64,000 nucleotides of DNA, taken from positions 50,517,257-50,581,256 of the forward strand of contig NC_068364.1 in assembly GCF_020536995.1 (NCBI RefSeq), given 5' to 3'. Source of the stretch: Dreissena polymorpha (Eukaryota > Mollusca > Bivalvia > Myida > Dreissenidae). This document shows, piece by piece, positions 36,315-48,615 of this stretch (position 1 is its first letter; the number at the start of each line of letters is the position of its first letter). A program made the translations under genes and the position numbers. The notes beneath the pieces were generated by a model, which was not told the origin of the DNA, made no database searches, and was given only the letters and a program-made list of their open reading frames with translations.

Positions 36315-37144
36315 GTTTTGCGTTGCTAATTATTATGCTTCTATCAGGATGGGTACTTTGTTTTGCGTTGCTAATTACTATGTTGCGATGTATTGGTACT
36401 TTATTTAGCGTCGCTAATTATTATGTTGCGATCAGGATTGGTTCTTCGTTTTGCGTTGCTAATTACTATGTTGCGATCAGGATGGGTACTCCATTTAGCG
36501 TTGGTAATTACTATGGTGCGATCACGATGGGTACTTCGTTTTGAGTTGCTAATTACTATGTTGCGATCAGCAGGGGTTCTTCATTTCGCGTTGCTAATTA
36601 CTATGTTGCGATCAAGATGGGTACTCCAATAAGCGTTGGTAATTACTATGTTTCGATCACGATGGGTGCTTCGTTTTGAGTTGCTAATTACTATGTTGCA
36701 ATCAGGAAGGGTTCTTCATTTCGCGTTGCTAATTACTATGTTGCGATCAAGATAGGTACTCCAATTAGCGTTGGTAATTACTATGTTGAGATATCGATGG
36801 GTACTTTGTTTTGCGTTGCTAATTACTATGTTGCGATCAGGATGGGTACTTCGTTTTGCGTTGCTAATTACTATGTTGCGATCAGGATGGGTACTTCATT
36901 TAGCGTTGATAATTGCTATGCTGCGCGAAGGATGGGTGCTTCGTTTAGCGTTGCTAATGACTACATGTATGTTGCAAGCGTGATGAATACTTCGATAAGC
37001 GTTACTCTTTAATATATTTCGATCAGAATGGGTACTTTGTTTAGCGTTGCAAATTACTATGTTGCGCGCAGGATTGGTTCTTCGTTTTGAGTTGCTTATT
37101 ACTATGTTGCGCGCAGGATGGGTACTTCGTTTTTCGTTGCTAAT
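36315..37144. repeat. 45-bp minisatellite, array 3, left part (~18 units)
   Basis: The units are more varied than in array 2. A 135-bp (three-unit) pattern with 'agcgttggtaattactatg' recurs. The array is cut at 'cgttgctaat' by the hAT-like insertion and resumes at 38,432. Confidence 0.93.
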
Positions 37145-38431
37145 CAGGCCCGTACCCAGCACATGGGCCCAGGGGCCCGGGCCCCCCCAGCTGGCTGTCG
37201 AACTATGATTTTTTTTTAATGATCGGCCCACTGCAATTTTTTCTCTCGTGCAAGGGCCCACAGTACACTTTCCCTCAAAACAAAAGAGCAGCTATGTTTT
37301 ATTGTCCCTGATAAACAAGGGGATTAACGCTCGCCAATCGAGATAAGCCTCTAGGCAGTGTTTTCTTATCGCCTTGTACACACATCCCCAATCAGTCCCC
37401 CATTGTGATCATGAATGCTTCATCTATCGATGGTTGATGAAACATGTATTTTGATAACTGCAGCGAAGGGAAGCAACTGCTACAGGAGGTCGTAGACTAT
37501 GGTCTGATAATTGCCGACGCAGGTTTTTTCCTTCTTTGAGAAGGCCCTAGACGTATTTTTCTCTTCTAAAAGTTTAATTGTTTTTTTTAAACCTTTTATT
37601 GGGAATTTTTAGGTCCCAATATATACTTTTTGCATTGAGAATAGGGCCCTGAATTTGAACCGGAACAAAAACACTGACAAAGGTATTAAAACTGCGTATT
37701 TATAATTTTTGAAAGGAAATCACTGAAAAAGACTACGATGAGATAGTTAACATGTTTGTTTAAAAGAAAAACAGATTCATAAATTTGTCAAGCAACAGAT
37801 AAGAATTTGGCAGAATTCAGTATTTAAAATAATTGAGTACCGAGAATTGAGTAATATTAGCCTATTAATGGCTCATTGGTAAAAAAATGAAAATTGAATC
37901 AACAAATCGATCTCATTATATAAGTTAACCTGATCCAGTGTAGAAAAATATTGTATAATTAAATTATCTATTTCCTTGAATTTGTTTGAAAACAGTAAAA
38001 TATGTTAAATTGATTATTTAAGACTTTCATTATTTCCCCTAAAAATAAGCCGTTTTGCGCAATTATTTTCCTAAAAAATAGCAAGGTCTTTCCCAAAAAA
38101 TCAGATTAAAAAAAACCTGTGATGTTATTGATTTGTGAAAAAAATGGTGGAAGCAGTACGAGAGTTGATGTGGATAATCGTCAGTTTAAACCTGTAAGTT
38201 CCGGAAATCTAAAGCTTTTAATATTGTTGTGAATTCACACCAATGTTTAAAGCTTAAGACATCCGAAATGTGCTGATTTACTTGTTATATTCCATTAATT
38301 CATATCACAAAATACGGTTTTTATAAGCATTAAAATTCACCTTGCAAAGTGCCAAATTAAAAAAAGTATATATATAGGGAGGGGGGACCCGGTTGGGCCC
38401 CCCCCAGTAAAAAAATCCTGGGTACGGCCCT
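37145..38431. mobile_element. Non-autonomous hAT-like DNA transposon inside the minisatellite
   Basis: The ends are inverted: 'caggcccgtacccag' at the left and 'ctgggtacggccctg' at the right (14 of 15 match), followed inward by G/C runs. A direct repeat 'gctaat' (37,139-37,144 and 38,432-38,437) flanks it, extendable to 'tgctaat', 7 bp. The end sequence resembles hAT elements, which normally make 8-bp duplications, so one flank base has probably changed. There is no transposase ORF. The array's unit phase continues across it, confirming insertion into existing repeats. Confidence 0.8.
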
Positions 38432-38625
38432 GCTAATGATTATATTGCGATCAGGATTTGTATTTCGTTTAGCGTTGCTAATTACTATGCTGCGGTCAGC
38501 ATGGGTACTTCGTATTGCATTGCTAATTACTATGTTGCGATCAGAATGGGTACTTCGTTTTGCATTGCTAATTACTATGTTGCGATCAGGATGGGTACTT
38601 TGTTTTGCGTTGTTTTTATTTTTTT
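38432..38625. repeat. 45-bp minisatellite, array 3, right part (~4 units)
   Basis: The array resumes after the insertion ('gctaatgattatattgcgat') and decays near 38,625, just before the flank shared with array 1. Confidence 0.9.
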
Positions 38626-39831
38626 AATGTTAATCTCACGATCGGATCCTCATTGTGCGTAGTTAATGACAATGTTGCGTCAATGATTTGGACTTTATTT
38701 TGAATTGTTAATTACTTTTTTTGCGCTTAATATCCGAAATTCATTTTTAGTTTTAAAAAAACTAAATTGCGAATATAAAAATAGTTAATTTTAGTTAATT
38801 GTCGCGCTAAGGATAGAAACTTTTTTAGTCGTTAATAACTACGTTGCGATTTAGATTTGAGCTTGATTTTGCTGTGTTAATAATTATTTTGCGATAAGGA
38901 CATTCATTTTAAAATGTTATATTAAATACATTTTGACACCATGTGATATTCAATATTTAAACATCTTTTGTTTATTGTATATGCTGACATAGATATTGCA
39001 TTCACATTAAGTATATGTTTTTATTCGGTACTGTGCCGATACCTTAATATATGATTGTGATTCAAACATATAGTTTGTGCTCCTTCGAAAATATAATTAT
39101 TGTTACATTTTGAAATTATTTTTGTTACATTTTACTGATTATAGACTTATATTGCTGATACATATTATACATATACACTAAGCATAATTGGAATTCGTAA
39201 TTGTGCCGTTACTTAAATAATATGTGGTTTGGATTCGCATTGTTTTATTTTATGCTCCTCCAAATTACAATTACTGTTTTACTTTACTGATTATAAATGC
39301 ATTCATGTATTAAAAAGGTTCCGTAATTATGTAGCTAGATACAATGTTAACATGCGATTTAAAACTTGTTTTGTTTAATTATCTGTAAAGTTCATCAATT
39401 ACTATTTTATAACATTTCTGCTAAATCAACTTACTATATTCATGTATGTTGTACTATCATTTTGTTTAATACTAGAAACTGTACAGTTTATGTGTAATAA
39501 AAGTATGCTCTGTTCTGTTAACGCCATGGGCAATATGGGGAGTAACCGCTGTGATACGTTAAGTTTGGTATTTTAAACAGTAGCTTCCCTTTGACATCAT
39601 TAAACGATCTTCCTTCTTTGAACACACCTGTGTCAGGTAAACAGGTTTATTATTGAACTGTTATTATCATATAGTTTATCTTAGTTTTAGCCCATGGTAT
39701 AAATCGTTTCATAGCTTTATTTTCCAAACGATTATAATAAGAGTGTTAAAAGCAGAGCAATATAATGTATGTTAGGCCGATTAATCAATATTATACAATT
39801 TTAAAACTTAACGGTTCAAATAACACTGGAA

Positions 39832-39922
39832 GCCTAGGTAGCGCAGTAGGTAGCGCGTCAGTCTCATAATCACATGCCTAAGAGCAATCTGAAGGTCGTG
39901 AGTTCGATCCTCACCCTGGGCA
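39832..39922 (+). tRNA. Elongator tRNA-Met (CAT) with an 18-nt intron, second copy
   Basis: The mature sequence is identical to the gene at 13,964. The intron is 'atcacatgcctaagagca', with one base changed and the anticodon-matching ATG kept. Acceptor, D, anticodon and T stems are intact, and 'caatctttta' follows. It lies in duplicon B, so it arose by duplication of a larger segment rather than by retroposition. Confidence 0.9.
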
Positions 39923-40058
39923 ATCTTTTACCAGCCTATGTACAATTCACACTTTATGTTCAATCTTTCAAAACTTCATATATACGAAAAGTTTAATAGA
40001 GCATAATAAACGAACAAACGTATCTATGATTCACGTATGTATTCATACAATTAAGAGT

Positions 40059-41148
40059 CCTCTTGGTATCCAAGTTTAAATAAAGGTTTAAAAGACAAAT
40101 TACAGATATGTCAAAATAAAATTGTCAGATTTATCTATGGACTGGGTCCTAGAGAAAGTATTAATCACTGTAACCTGTCAGATATGTCATTTCTAAATGT
40201 TGAGAATAGAAATAAACAATAAAGATTGAATCATGTTTTTGAAATTGTTAAAGACAAGTGCCCATCATACTTGAAAGACAATTTTGTATATGTGAAAGAT
40301 ACCCATTCATATTCAACAAGGGCAAACACATACAATTGTAAAGTGCCCATATGCTATGGTAAAGGAAATGTTACCTTTCACTACTATGCAATTAGCGATT
40401 GGAATGCTTTGCCAGATACAATAAAGAAAATTGATAATAAACACCAGTTCAAATTAGCTGTTAAGAACCATCTATTGTGCTTAGCTAAAACACTTCAATT
40501 GTACTTTTTTTAATATGTGTGTACTAGTCATCATATATTATAGAAACATGATTGTAACAACTTACATGTATACTCAAAATATCAGGGACTTATTGTTCAT
40601 ATTGTGTAACTTTCTCACAGGATTATATCATAGTAAGTATAACCTAAACTGGACCCCATTGGAAATAAGCTTTCGAGCTTTCATGGGCAATCCTAGGTTT
40701 TACACTATATTATCCAAGTTATTTCTGTTTGCATACTAAGTTTTCCCTAAAGTTGTGAATTTGTTTCTATAATATATCAAATTACTAGTCTGTGCTGAAA
40801 ATCTGTGATAACAAATATATGTGACATGTTTAACTTGATAATCAAGCAATATATTATATTCCAGTATAGTCACATTTAATCATATTTTAAGTGTGAGGCA
40901 GTTGCTGATCTGTTCCCTTTTAATCTAATTTGAGATGATACGCTATCTTAAGACTATTTTATATTGTTTCACTTTTGTGTTCATTTTCTTTGTCAAATCA
41001 CATTTTTTATTATTTTATGGCAGTTTTTATACCATAGGTTTTGATCAGCAGCCATCTCACAAATGCTTTTGATTAAAATTGTTATGTAATTTTGAAAGAT
41101 AACTTGTATATTATGTTTTTTAAAACCTGAATAAAAATCAATCAATAA
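40059..41148 (+). mobile_element. LINE 3' fragment, inserted in copy B only
   Basis: The frame opens with 'KIVRFIYGLGPRESINH', has one in-frame stop near 40,220, and continues as a 95-residue tail (40,226-40,513). The tail includes 'DKCPSYLKDNFVYVKDTHSY', 'STRANTYNCKVPICYG' and 'AISDWNALPDTIKK'. This is the C-terminal region typical of jockey/CR1-like LINEs, similar in layout to the copy at 15,610 but a different family. A long 3' UTR ends in 'aataaaaatcaatcaat', an ATCA-type tail. Copy A shows the empty site at about 14,175 ('attaagaggccaataacat'). Confidence 0.8.
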
Positions 41149-42822
41149 TTTTCGCATAACATAAAAGAGCTACATAATAAATTAATAAATGATGCTAGAT
41201 TTATTATACCCGAACATACAAACTCGTACTCACTCCTTTTAGAATGAAACATGTGCTGTAATTTCCGATATTCAGGCAACGCATTCGCTTTGCAAATATA
41301 ACCAGAAAAGTTGGCCTCCAAAATAAATTGGCTTAGTCCCACAGTCATAAGAGACTCAACAATATTACCGAAAGGTAGCTTCAAATGACGATGAAATCCC
41401 TTTGAAAATCACGGGTTATGACCTTCGCATAGAAAAGCGAAGTGTATTCGTTTCAGTTACTTATAGCTTGTAACATTACCTGTTCCCCTGCATCAGTCTA
41501 TTTATAGATTCGTCAGTCTAATTATAAGATTGTACAGAAAAGCTGACCACTGCATGTAGCAAGCATCAGTCTTAGTATACACTCTTGAGAAGCAGCATGT
41601 GTGGTCCCTTGAGTTTATATCGGGTCTGTCACTTAAGTGATTGACGAGACCAGTTGTCTTTACCGATAAAACAACCGCCTAAAAATATAACAGAGATATC
41701 GTGCTGTACACTCTGAGCGTACGCATCAAATCAAAGCACTGAAGGTATTTACGTTGTTCGCTGTTGCATAATATTAGACGGAAATCATTTTTCAAAACTA
41801 TTCAACAAAACAAAATTTATAAAGAGTGTTTCTTAATGCACATGTCTAGGTGTGTGCACTGTTTAATATAATAGTTATGTTATAGAGATAACTTAGACAA
41901 AACAACAACAACATGTCTCTAATTTTGACGTTCTGAAAGCATTACAAATATGATGAAATGGAATAATGAGAACCAGTTAATATAAGATTAAATTTTCAAT
42001 CACCATCATATTAAATGTATATTGTTGGAATATCGAATACCTATGACATTAAGATTATAATATCTTGATGGAGACTCCCTTAACAAAACTATACAATTCA
42101 AAATATAAATAAGATAATTGATCACAATAAATAAAATAAAAATATGCAAGCATTAGTTTTCACTCACGCATTAGGTAGTCATAAAGACAGCGCTGTTTAC
42201 CCTTACTTTGCTGTTGATGCATTACTTGTTACCCTAGTAGTTCACACTATGTCAACCAATCTCTTACCTTAACATCGGTATAGTGCGCTTTTCCAGGGTA
42301 GCTGTTTTACCCAGCTTTTCATTATGAATGACGTCTACATAACGTCAGCATTAACAACTCGCAATGTAATTTCAAAAGACCAGCATCATGCGAAAATGGG
42401 TCTTATGCCATATGCGCCAATCATAGCTATAGCCCACAAAGCCTGCGAATCTCTCAGTCTGTTCAGGAGATACATTATGAGACCATAAAACCTCAAGTGG
42501 TGTTATAGTGGACAGCATCGCCTCTGACAAGACTACGCAAATGCACAGGCTGAGCTTAAGCTATGCTGAACTAAACGACATAACACCTATTATCGCAAGA
42601 CGCGGCTATGAATGTGTAATTGAATGTTTTGAAAGAAAACTGAGTGTTAAATATTAACGTACACTATATTTTCATGGCGGAGAAATAAACTCAGAATAAG
42701 CCATGTATGGACACATATGATGTGAACTCCCGCAGTATAATGTGTATCTACTAACACGTATGTGTGGTTTGACTACACTTACTAACAATTCATGCGGTGA
42801 ATATGCGACAAACATGAGAATC

Positions 42823-43161
<339 letters not shown>

Positions 43162-43290
43162 AGTTTAACTTTTGTTTTCAATTTAATGAGTTAGAAACGT
43201 AAATTTCGAAATATATGTCGAAGTCAGCATTTTCGCAACACATGTTCAACGCTTTATAAATTGAAAACTGTGAACTTAAACAAGCTTTAC

Positions 43291-43923
43291 TACGGAATCC
43301 GGATAGTGCCATCTATAATCTCGCACTTCTTTCATCAAGGGCGACACTAGACACAAGAAGCGATACTTGATTTTTTTCTTGACAGTCGCGGCGACGCACG
43401 ATAGTTTTTTTGACAGTCGCGGCGACGCACGATATATTTAACACGATATATCGCCCTTGTGTGGGTAGCCCAAAAGGGGATATATCGTGTTAAATATATC
43501 GTGCGTCGTCGCGACTGTCAAGAAAACTATCGTGCGTCGCCGCGACTGTCAAGAAAGATATCGTGCGTCGCCGCGACTGTCAAGAAAAATATCAAGTATC
43601 GCTTCATGTGTCTAGTGTCGCCTTCAAAGGGCGACACTAGACACAAGAAGCTATACACGATAATTTGCGCGACCGTCGCGGCGACCAATGATATTTTGTT
43701 TTTCAAATATCGCCCATATTATCCGAATCTCGTGTATCGAGGTCTAATTTCAGACCGCGACACTAGACACACGAAGCGATACTCGATATTTTAGTCGACA
43801 GTCGCGGCGTACTGTTCAAATATCGCTGTAAAAATGTCGCCTGTCCACTGTCGCTTCGTGTGTGTAGTGTCGCCCTTGATGAAAGAAGTGCGAGCTTATA
43901 GATGGCACTATCCGGATTCCGTA
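43291..43923. mobile_element. Young MITE with ~75-bp TIRs and a 6-bp target duplication
   Basis: The left end 'tacggaatccggatagtgcc' continues through 'cttctttcatcaagggcgac' to 'gaagcgata'. The right end is its near-perfect reverse complement. The flanks are 'ctttac' at 43,285-43,290 and 43,924-43,929, a 6-bp target site duplication. The interior holds further nested palindromes made of repeats of 'gtcgcggcgacgcacgata' in both orientations, plus a second internal 'gggcgacactagacac' near 43,630. It is far richer in GC and CpG than its surroundings. No ORF. The superfamily was not assigned. Confidence 0.85.
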
Positions 43924-44148
43924 CTTTACCTTATACTTTTGCGTTGTTATCACCCAAGCAATTGACATGACGCCGCCTGTCAATCAAATCCTTATCGAAG
44001 AATTGATCTACCAATCAGCGATCGATATAGCGGGCGCGCGAGTTAGCAATGAACTGTCCGCCGTTTTCCTAAACAAGGTATGTCTAGGTTAACTTTTATT
44101 TCAACGAGTTTCTTTTGTTTTCCTCTTTAAAAAAAACGTAGATTAAAA

Positions 44149-44343
44149 ATGGTTAAACTGTGTCAATGGGGATTATGTTACTTGGACAATCGATATCCTG
44201 AACGATTAGTTGGTGGCAATGAATTTATATCGTTTCCAAAGCCGAAAAGAGATCTTGAGAAGTGTAAAAGATGGATGAAGGCATGCGGTCGTCCCTACGA
44301 ACAACTGAACGTCAACACTGTCAAAGACAATTACAATATCTAA
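44149..44343 (+). CDS. THAP-like zinc-finger exon, C-terminally cut
   Basis: The 64-residue frame starts 'MVKLCQWGLC' (C-x4-C), then 'RYPERLVGGNEFISFPKPK', 'KCKRWMKACGRPYEQLN' and 'VKDNYNI'. This follows the THAP-type plan: a start Cys pair, FPKPK, W, then CGR. The last pair of ligands (C-x2-H, usually in a YVCSKHF-like block) is missing because the frame stops just where it should begin. THAP domains bind DNA and often come from P-element-like transposases. It may be a first exon whose partner I cannot find, or a truncated remnant. A decayed tandem copy follows at 44,690. Confidence 0.45.
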   Translation: MVKLCQWGLCYLDNRYPERLVGGNEFISFPKPKRDLEKCKRWMKACGRPYEQLNVNTVKDNYNI

Positions 44344-44689
44344 TTATCGAATAAACTAGCAGATTTAAATGGTTTATGTTATCGACCTGATCATCACATA
44401 ATAGTTCATGATTTTTTAATAGTTTTATCAGTTACAAGGGGATTAATAGAAGCAAGGTGTATATGCATGACTTTAAGAGAAATAAAACCCAGCATGAAGC
44501 CTAATTCATGCTTTGTTTTATCACTCTGATAGTAATGCACTTTATTGCCATTATACGTGTTAATAGAAGATGACACGTGATATCTTATCTTAATAACGGT
44601 ATCTACACATGTGCAGGCATGTGGTGTCATCAATAAAGGCTTTTAGTCCACACTTGGAGATCGAATGCCTAGTTCCCTTTTTTCAACGA

Positions 44690-44905
44690 GTTTCGTTTTT
44701 TTGTGTTTGAAAAAAAAAACGGAAATGAAATATTGCAAAAACGGTGTTAACAGGGTTTATGTAACTCTGACATTCGGTATCTAGAAAGAGTAGTTAGATG
44801 AATTAAATGTATACCATTTCCAACGCGGATATGCGGTCTTGACAAGTGCGAGTGGAAGCTTAAATGCGTAGAAAATACCGTGATCCCCCTTATAGAACAT
44901 TAATT
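44690..44905 (+). pseudogene. Decayed tandem copy of the THAP-like exon
   Basis: Nucleotide similarity to 44,100-44,310 runs from 'tttcaacgagtttc' through 'cggtatctagaaagagtagt' (compare 'cgatatcctgaacgattagt') to 'cttgacaagtgcgagtggaa'. The frame is broken by several stops. The copies are about 580 bp apart in direct orientation. Confidence 0.5.
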
Positions 44906-47150
44906 GATTTCAAAAACTGAAAATGTCATATAAGCAATAACTAAGCATTATTAAGTATGAATTAAATCACGTGTGCATGTAAAATAATAGAGAACATTGA
45001 TACCCACTTTGCGTAACTTAACGAAATCCCCGTTATAAATCGAGTTTTTTAGTGTATCAGAAACAAGTGAAAACCATTTTATGTTACTATTTTAATAAAA
45101 CGTATCGATAAATGTCATTTAATACGAGTGATTTTTACTGATATAACCAATAAATGTGGTAACTTTGGGGAAGTCGGTACATGCGCGAGCGTCTGATACT
45201 GGTAGCTTTATTAAGTAGCCTGACCGAATTCCCCTTCATGCAACGCTAATTTATATCAGACAATGACCATACTGATTGTGTTGTTTTGCACTTTCAATTA
45301 TAGTGATTGATAAATGTCCAATTTGCAATGTTTAATATTATTAATATCACTCTTATACGTAAAAACATGTGGGATTTAGGTACCCACTCGGCGTCAGAAA
45401 GCGCGTAAAACTTCACCGAAAACCCAGTTATAAAGCGCTATTTCTTGTTAAATACACGGGGGGAAAATGTTTCGTTAATATTTTCGTAAATAACATGGGT
45501 CTACCAGTGTAGTGTTAATTTATTGCTAATACCACCATTACACGTAGTAACAGGTTCGATTTTGGTAGGCGCGCAAGCGTTTGAGAGCGTGATTAATGTT
45601 CCGAAAAACCCGTTATAAATTGCTGATGTTCTCTATAAACTAATATTTTTTGCATTTGCAGAATAAAAAAATGACACAAACCTCTTTTACAAGTGTTATA
45701 TGGTGTGGAAAAGTCCATAAATCATCCGGAATATTGCGTTAATCTATATGCAATCTATAGGGAAAGAAGCCATTTTGGTGTTAGCTTGTCTAGGTTTGCT
45801 GACCGCTAAGCCACGTGATTAAGTGATCATCGTCCAGGCGTCATGTCAATTGAGAATACATGAGATATCGCCGCTACATGTTGAGTACAAAAGAACGTAT
45901 CCCAGACATATCAAATTTAACCCAGCTGTAGTAGCAATCACTATAACAGAGGTTACGGAACAGACGCGTAATAATATATTTGACTCTCGATATAACACTA
46001 TACATCTTGATCTGCAGTAGTTTTTGTTCCCGCATCTATTTATAGCCTCTGATTATGAATGACCTGTGCTGAACAAAAATACCACGCGATTAAGACGCAG
46101 CAGATAGAGGACTATTTTAATCATTCAGAAATATTCTCTTCCGCGACATGTATATTTCTAACATTGTTTATTAATTCCTGTCTATATACGCTCCGTTCAA
46201 AAAATATTCCATTTAACATGATATTCACAGTATGTTTCCATTTGTGAATGAATATAGTTGAAGAACGCGAAGCTCTGGCATCAATTATACAACTCTTTCT
46301 CGACGCGGATTGGGCAGATGCGGCAGTTATCAGGTTAATCCTAGTTAAAAAAAACTGGCCTCAAACGCGTAGTATAAAACTTAGTTGTTCGCAAGCGAAC
46401 AACTTAAAATGAGTTAGCACTATATATTGAACTGTTTTATATTGAGCATGTATGTTCGTTATAAAACAAAATGTTAGTTTTGACAAACACACACAGGAAA
46501 GCAACTTGCAAAATAGATTCTATTTCTATTGCATATATCAACCATTAAACCGTGGTTAAATAGTAAACTTAAAGAAATGAACTTAAGGACTCGAAGATAA
46601 GTACAGTGTATGAACATGACGCTGTCTTATCTGTAATTCTGAGCTGGCAAAGCGATCTTAACTAGTTCGTTTCTTAAACACTATTTACGGACTTGCCTTC
46701 CAATTGTGTCGTTATCAACACTAAGTGCATGACAGAAGTGTTTTTAAAAGTACTTCACACATAAATCACAAAATCTAAGGTATTTACACAATCTTATATT
46801 TACGTATGTTTCCGGAAGACTTATATTAAATAATAGTTAATTATCTATGTATATTTTACTGATTATAATTAATTGTAATTGTATGACACGTTTCCAATGT
46901 TAAATTAAGGTTTAATGATGTTTTGAATACGACTGATTGAATTCCTTTGTCCATGTACGGTCATCAAAGAGTTAATTAGCAATGTGACATAAGAATACTT
47001 TATTGTAAGTCTGATTTTCATATATTTAAACTCTCTGGTTACGTTTTTTTATTGTGTTTTATTCACTTTTCAACTGGCTGATATAGCTTATATTTAATAA
47101 GTAATATCTTATATGATACCATTGTCTAAGCAAAGCTGTATAATTGGTTT
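44906..47150. other. Non-coding stretch with loosely repeated motifs
   Basis: 'tacccact' plus '...cgttataaa' motifs recur near 45,000, 45,380 and 45,600 as three strongly diverged copies. A perfect short inverted repeat, 'agttgttcgcaagcgaacaa', lies at about 46,383. No gene was recognised. Confidence 0.35.
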
Positions 47151-47270
47151 TTACTTATCCCACCACTGTCTTATTAATGCTTTTTTATTTGCTGTTTTAC
47201 ACATGTTTAAATATTCTGATAAAGGCTCTTCGGAGTGTTTCACATATGCTTTCCATGCTTTATTAAGGTC
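47151..47270 (-). pseudogene. Short coding-like fragment, possibly LINE linker
   Basis: Thirty-nine codons and a stop on the minus strand read 'DLNKAWKAYVKHSEEPLSEY' followed by 'LNMCKTANKKALIRQWWDK'. The Lys/Trp-rich composition resembles the segment between endonuclease and reverse transcriptase in LINEs, but it is too short to assign. It ends within a few bases of the start of duplicon copy C. Confidence 0.25.
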
Positions 47271-47276
47271 TTATTC

Positions 47277-48300
47277 GGCGTAGCTGTTTAACCCAGCTTT
47301 TCACCTTAAATGACCTTTTTACATAACGCCAGCAGATTCGAATGTATAAACTTCATTTTTTCCATTGGCTGTATTGAGCATTATCACCCAGAACATTGGC
47401 AACATCACCTCGTCTTTCAATTATATGATGTAACACTGTTCAGTGTATGGAGATGCGGTAACACATTTTTTGCCCGTTTCAATTACGGATTACCATTAAA
47501 TTTCATCCTATAGATTTGCAGGGTCAAGGCTAGGTCAGTAAATCGTCATGGGAAGACGGAAAAGAAATCAATGTACTATGGTCGCCTTATGTTGATAACA
47601 CAGTATTGCAATATATTAAACAACACGAATTTTAAGGAAAGACATTAATGAAATCTAAAAGTTAAATCAATTTGTCTTGTATTTTGAGGCAAAACTACCG
47701 AAATAATATAGAGTCCATGATAAAAAGGATATCTCTTAATTATAAAGCCACCTATGTGTGTCGTTAGCAATCCAACATAGGTTGCCGACATTTGCCAGTT
47801 TGCTATTTATAACTCATTGACACTTCAATTTTCTATCGCAAAGTATCGTGGTTTGATGTTCCCTTTACAAGACACAAGAAGATTTTTAAAGACCCGCGTC
47901 TTGCTAAAAAGGGTCTTATGCAATATACTACCAGCGTAGCTCCAGCCCAGCCTAGGCATCCGCGCAGTCTTGTGAAGGTGTGCATACTGAATTAGCTTCT
48001 CTTGAGATACCGCGGGACCTTGCGTACTTATATAGCGGAAAGCGTAGCCCCTGACCAGACTGTGCAAGTGCATATGCCATAAGACCAATTTTCGCATGAT
48101 GGGCATGTGACAGTGTTATTTGAATGTGTGGAAAGACAACTGCGTCTTAATAAGATATTAACGGACCATATGTTTCGGTGACGAAGGAAATAGTTCGTAA
48201 AAAACATGTGAGGACATGTATTATGTGATCTCACGTAGTACAATTTGGATTTACTCTTAAGTGGTATAATATACGTGCACTTCATTACAGACATTTCGTG
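47277..48300. repeat. Diverged third copy (C) of the duplicon's right part
   Basis: Similarity to 17,395-18,245 (copy A) and 42,295-42,825 (copy B) starts at 'gcgtagctgtttaacccagc' and includes 'taccgaaataat', 'accaattttcgcatgat' and 'catgtgaggacat'. Divergence is much greater than between A and B. It includes the part that B lacks. It ends about 300 bp upstream of the EF-hand gene's first coding exon. Confidence 0.6.
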
Positions 48301-48615
48301 TGGTGTTTACAAGATTATTAGGTGAACAAGAACAAAACAATACTTAAACATTTGTTTTTATGTAATGTAAACGTCTATTTTCTACCTCAATTTCAAAGTC
48401 AGGATATACGCCGAATATCCATTTGATAGATATAGCTTGTCATATCTAAAAATTGATCAAATCTATGTTTAATTGTATTGTTTGTTTTCCCATAATTCCA
48501 TTATCGGTAAAAGGTTATTGGTATTGGTGTTTGCAAACGAAAGCCTTGTATTATCTGCTTACGTCTACGTGTATTATTATTGTGTTTTACACATGCGCCC
48601 ATTCTCTTTTCGCAG

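Noticed and set aside
36896-37261. 121-codon minus-strand frame across the minisatellite and hAT junction
   Set aside because: It reads antisense minisatellite units and then the hAT end, with no domain.
33140-38625. CRISPR-like array
   Set aside because: Units are contiguous with no unique spacers, the period is 45 bp throughout, and the setting is eukaryotic.
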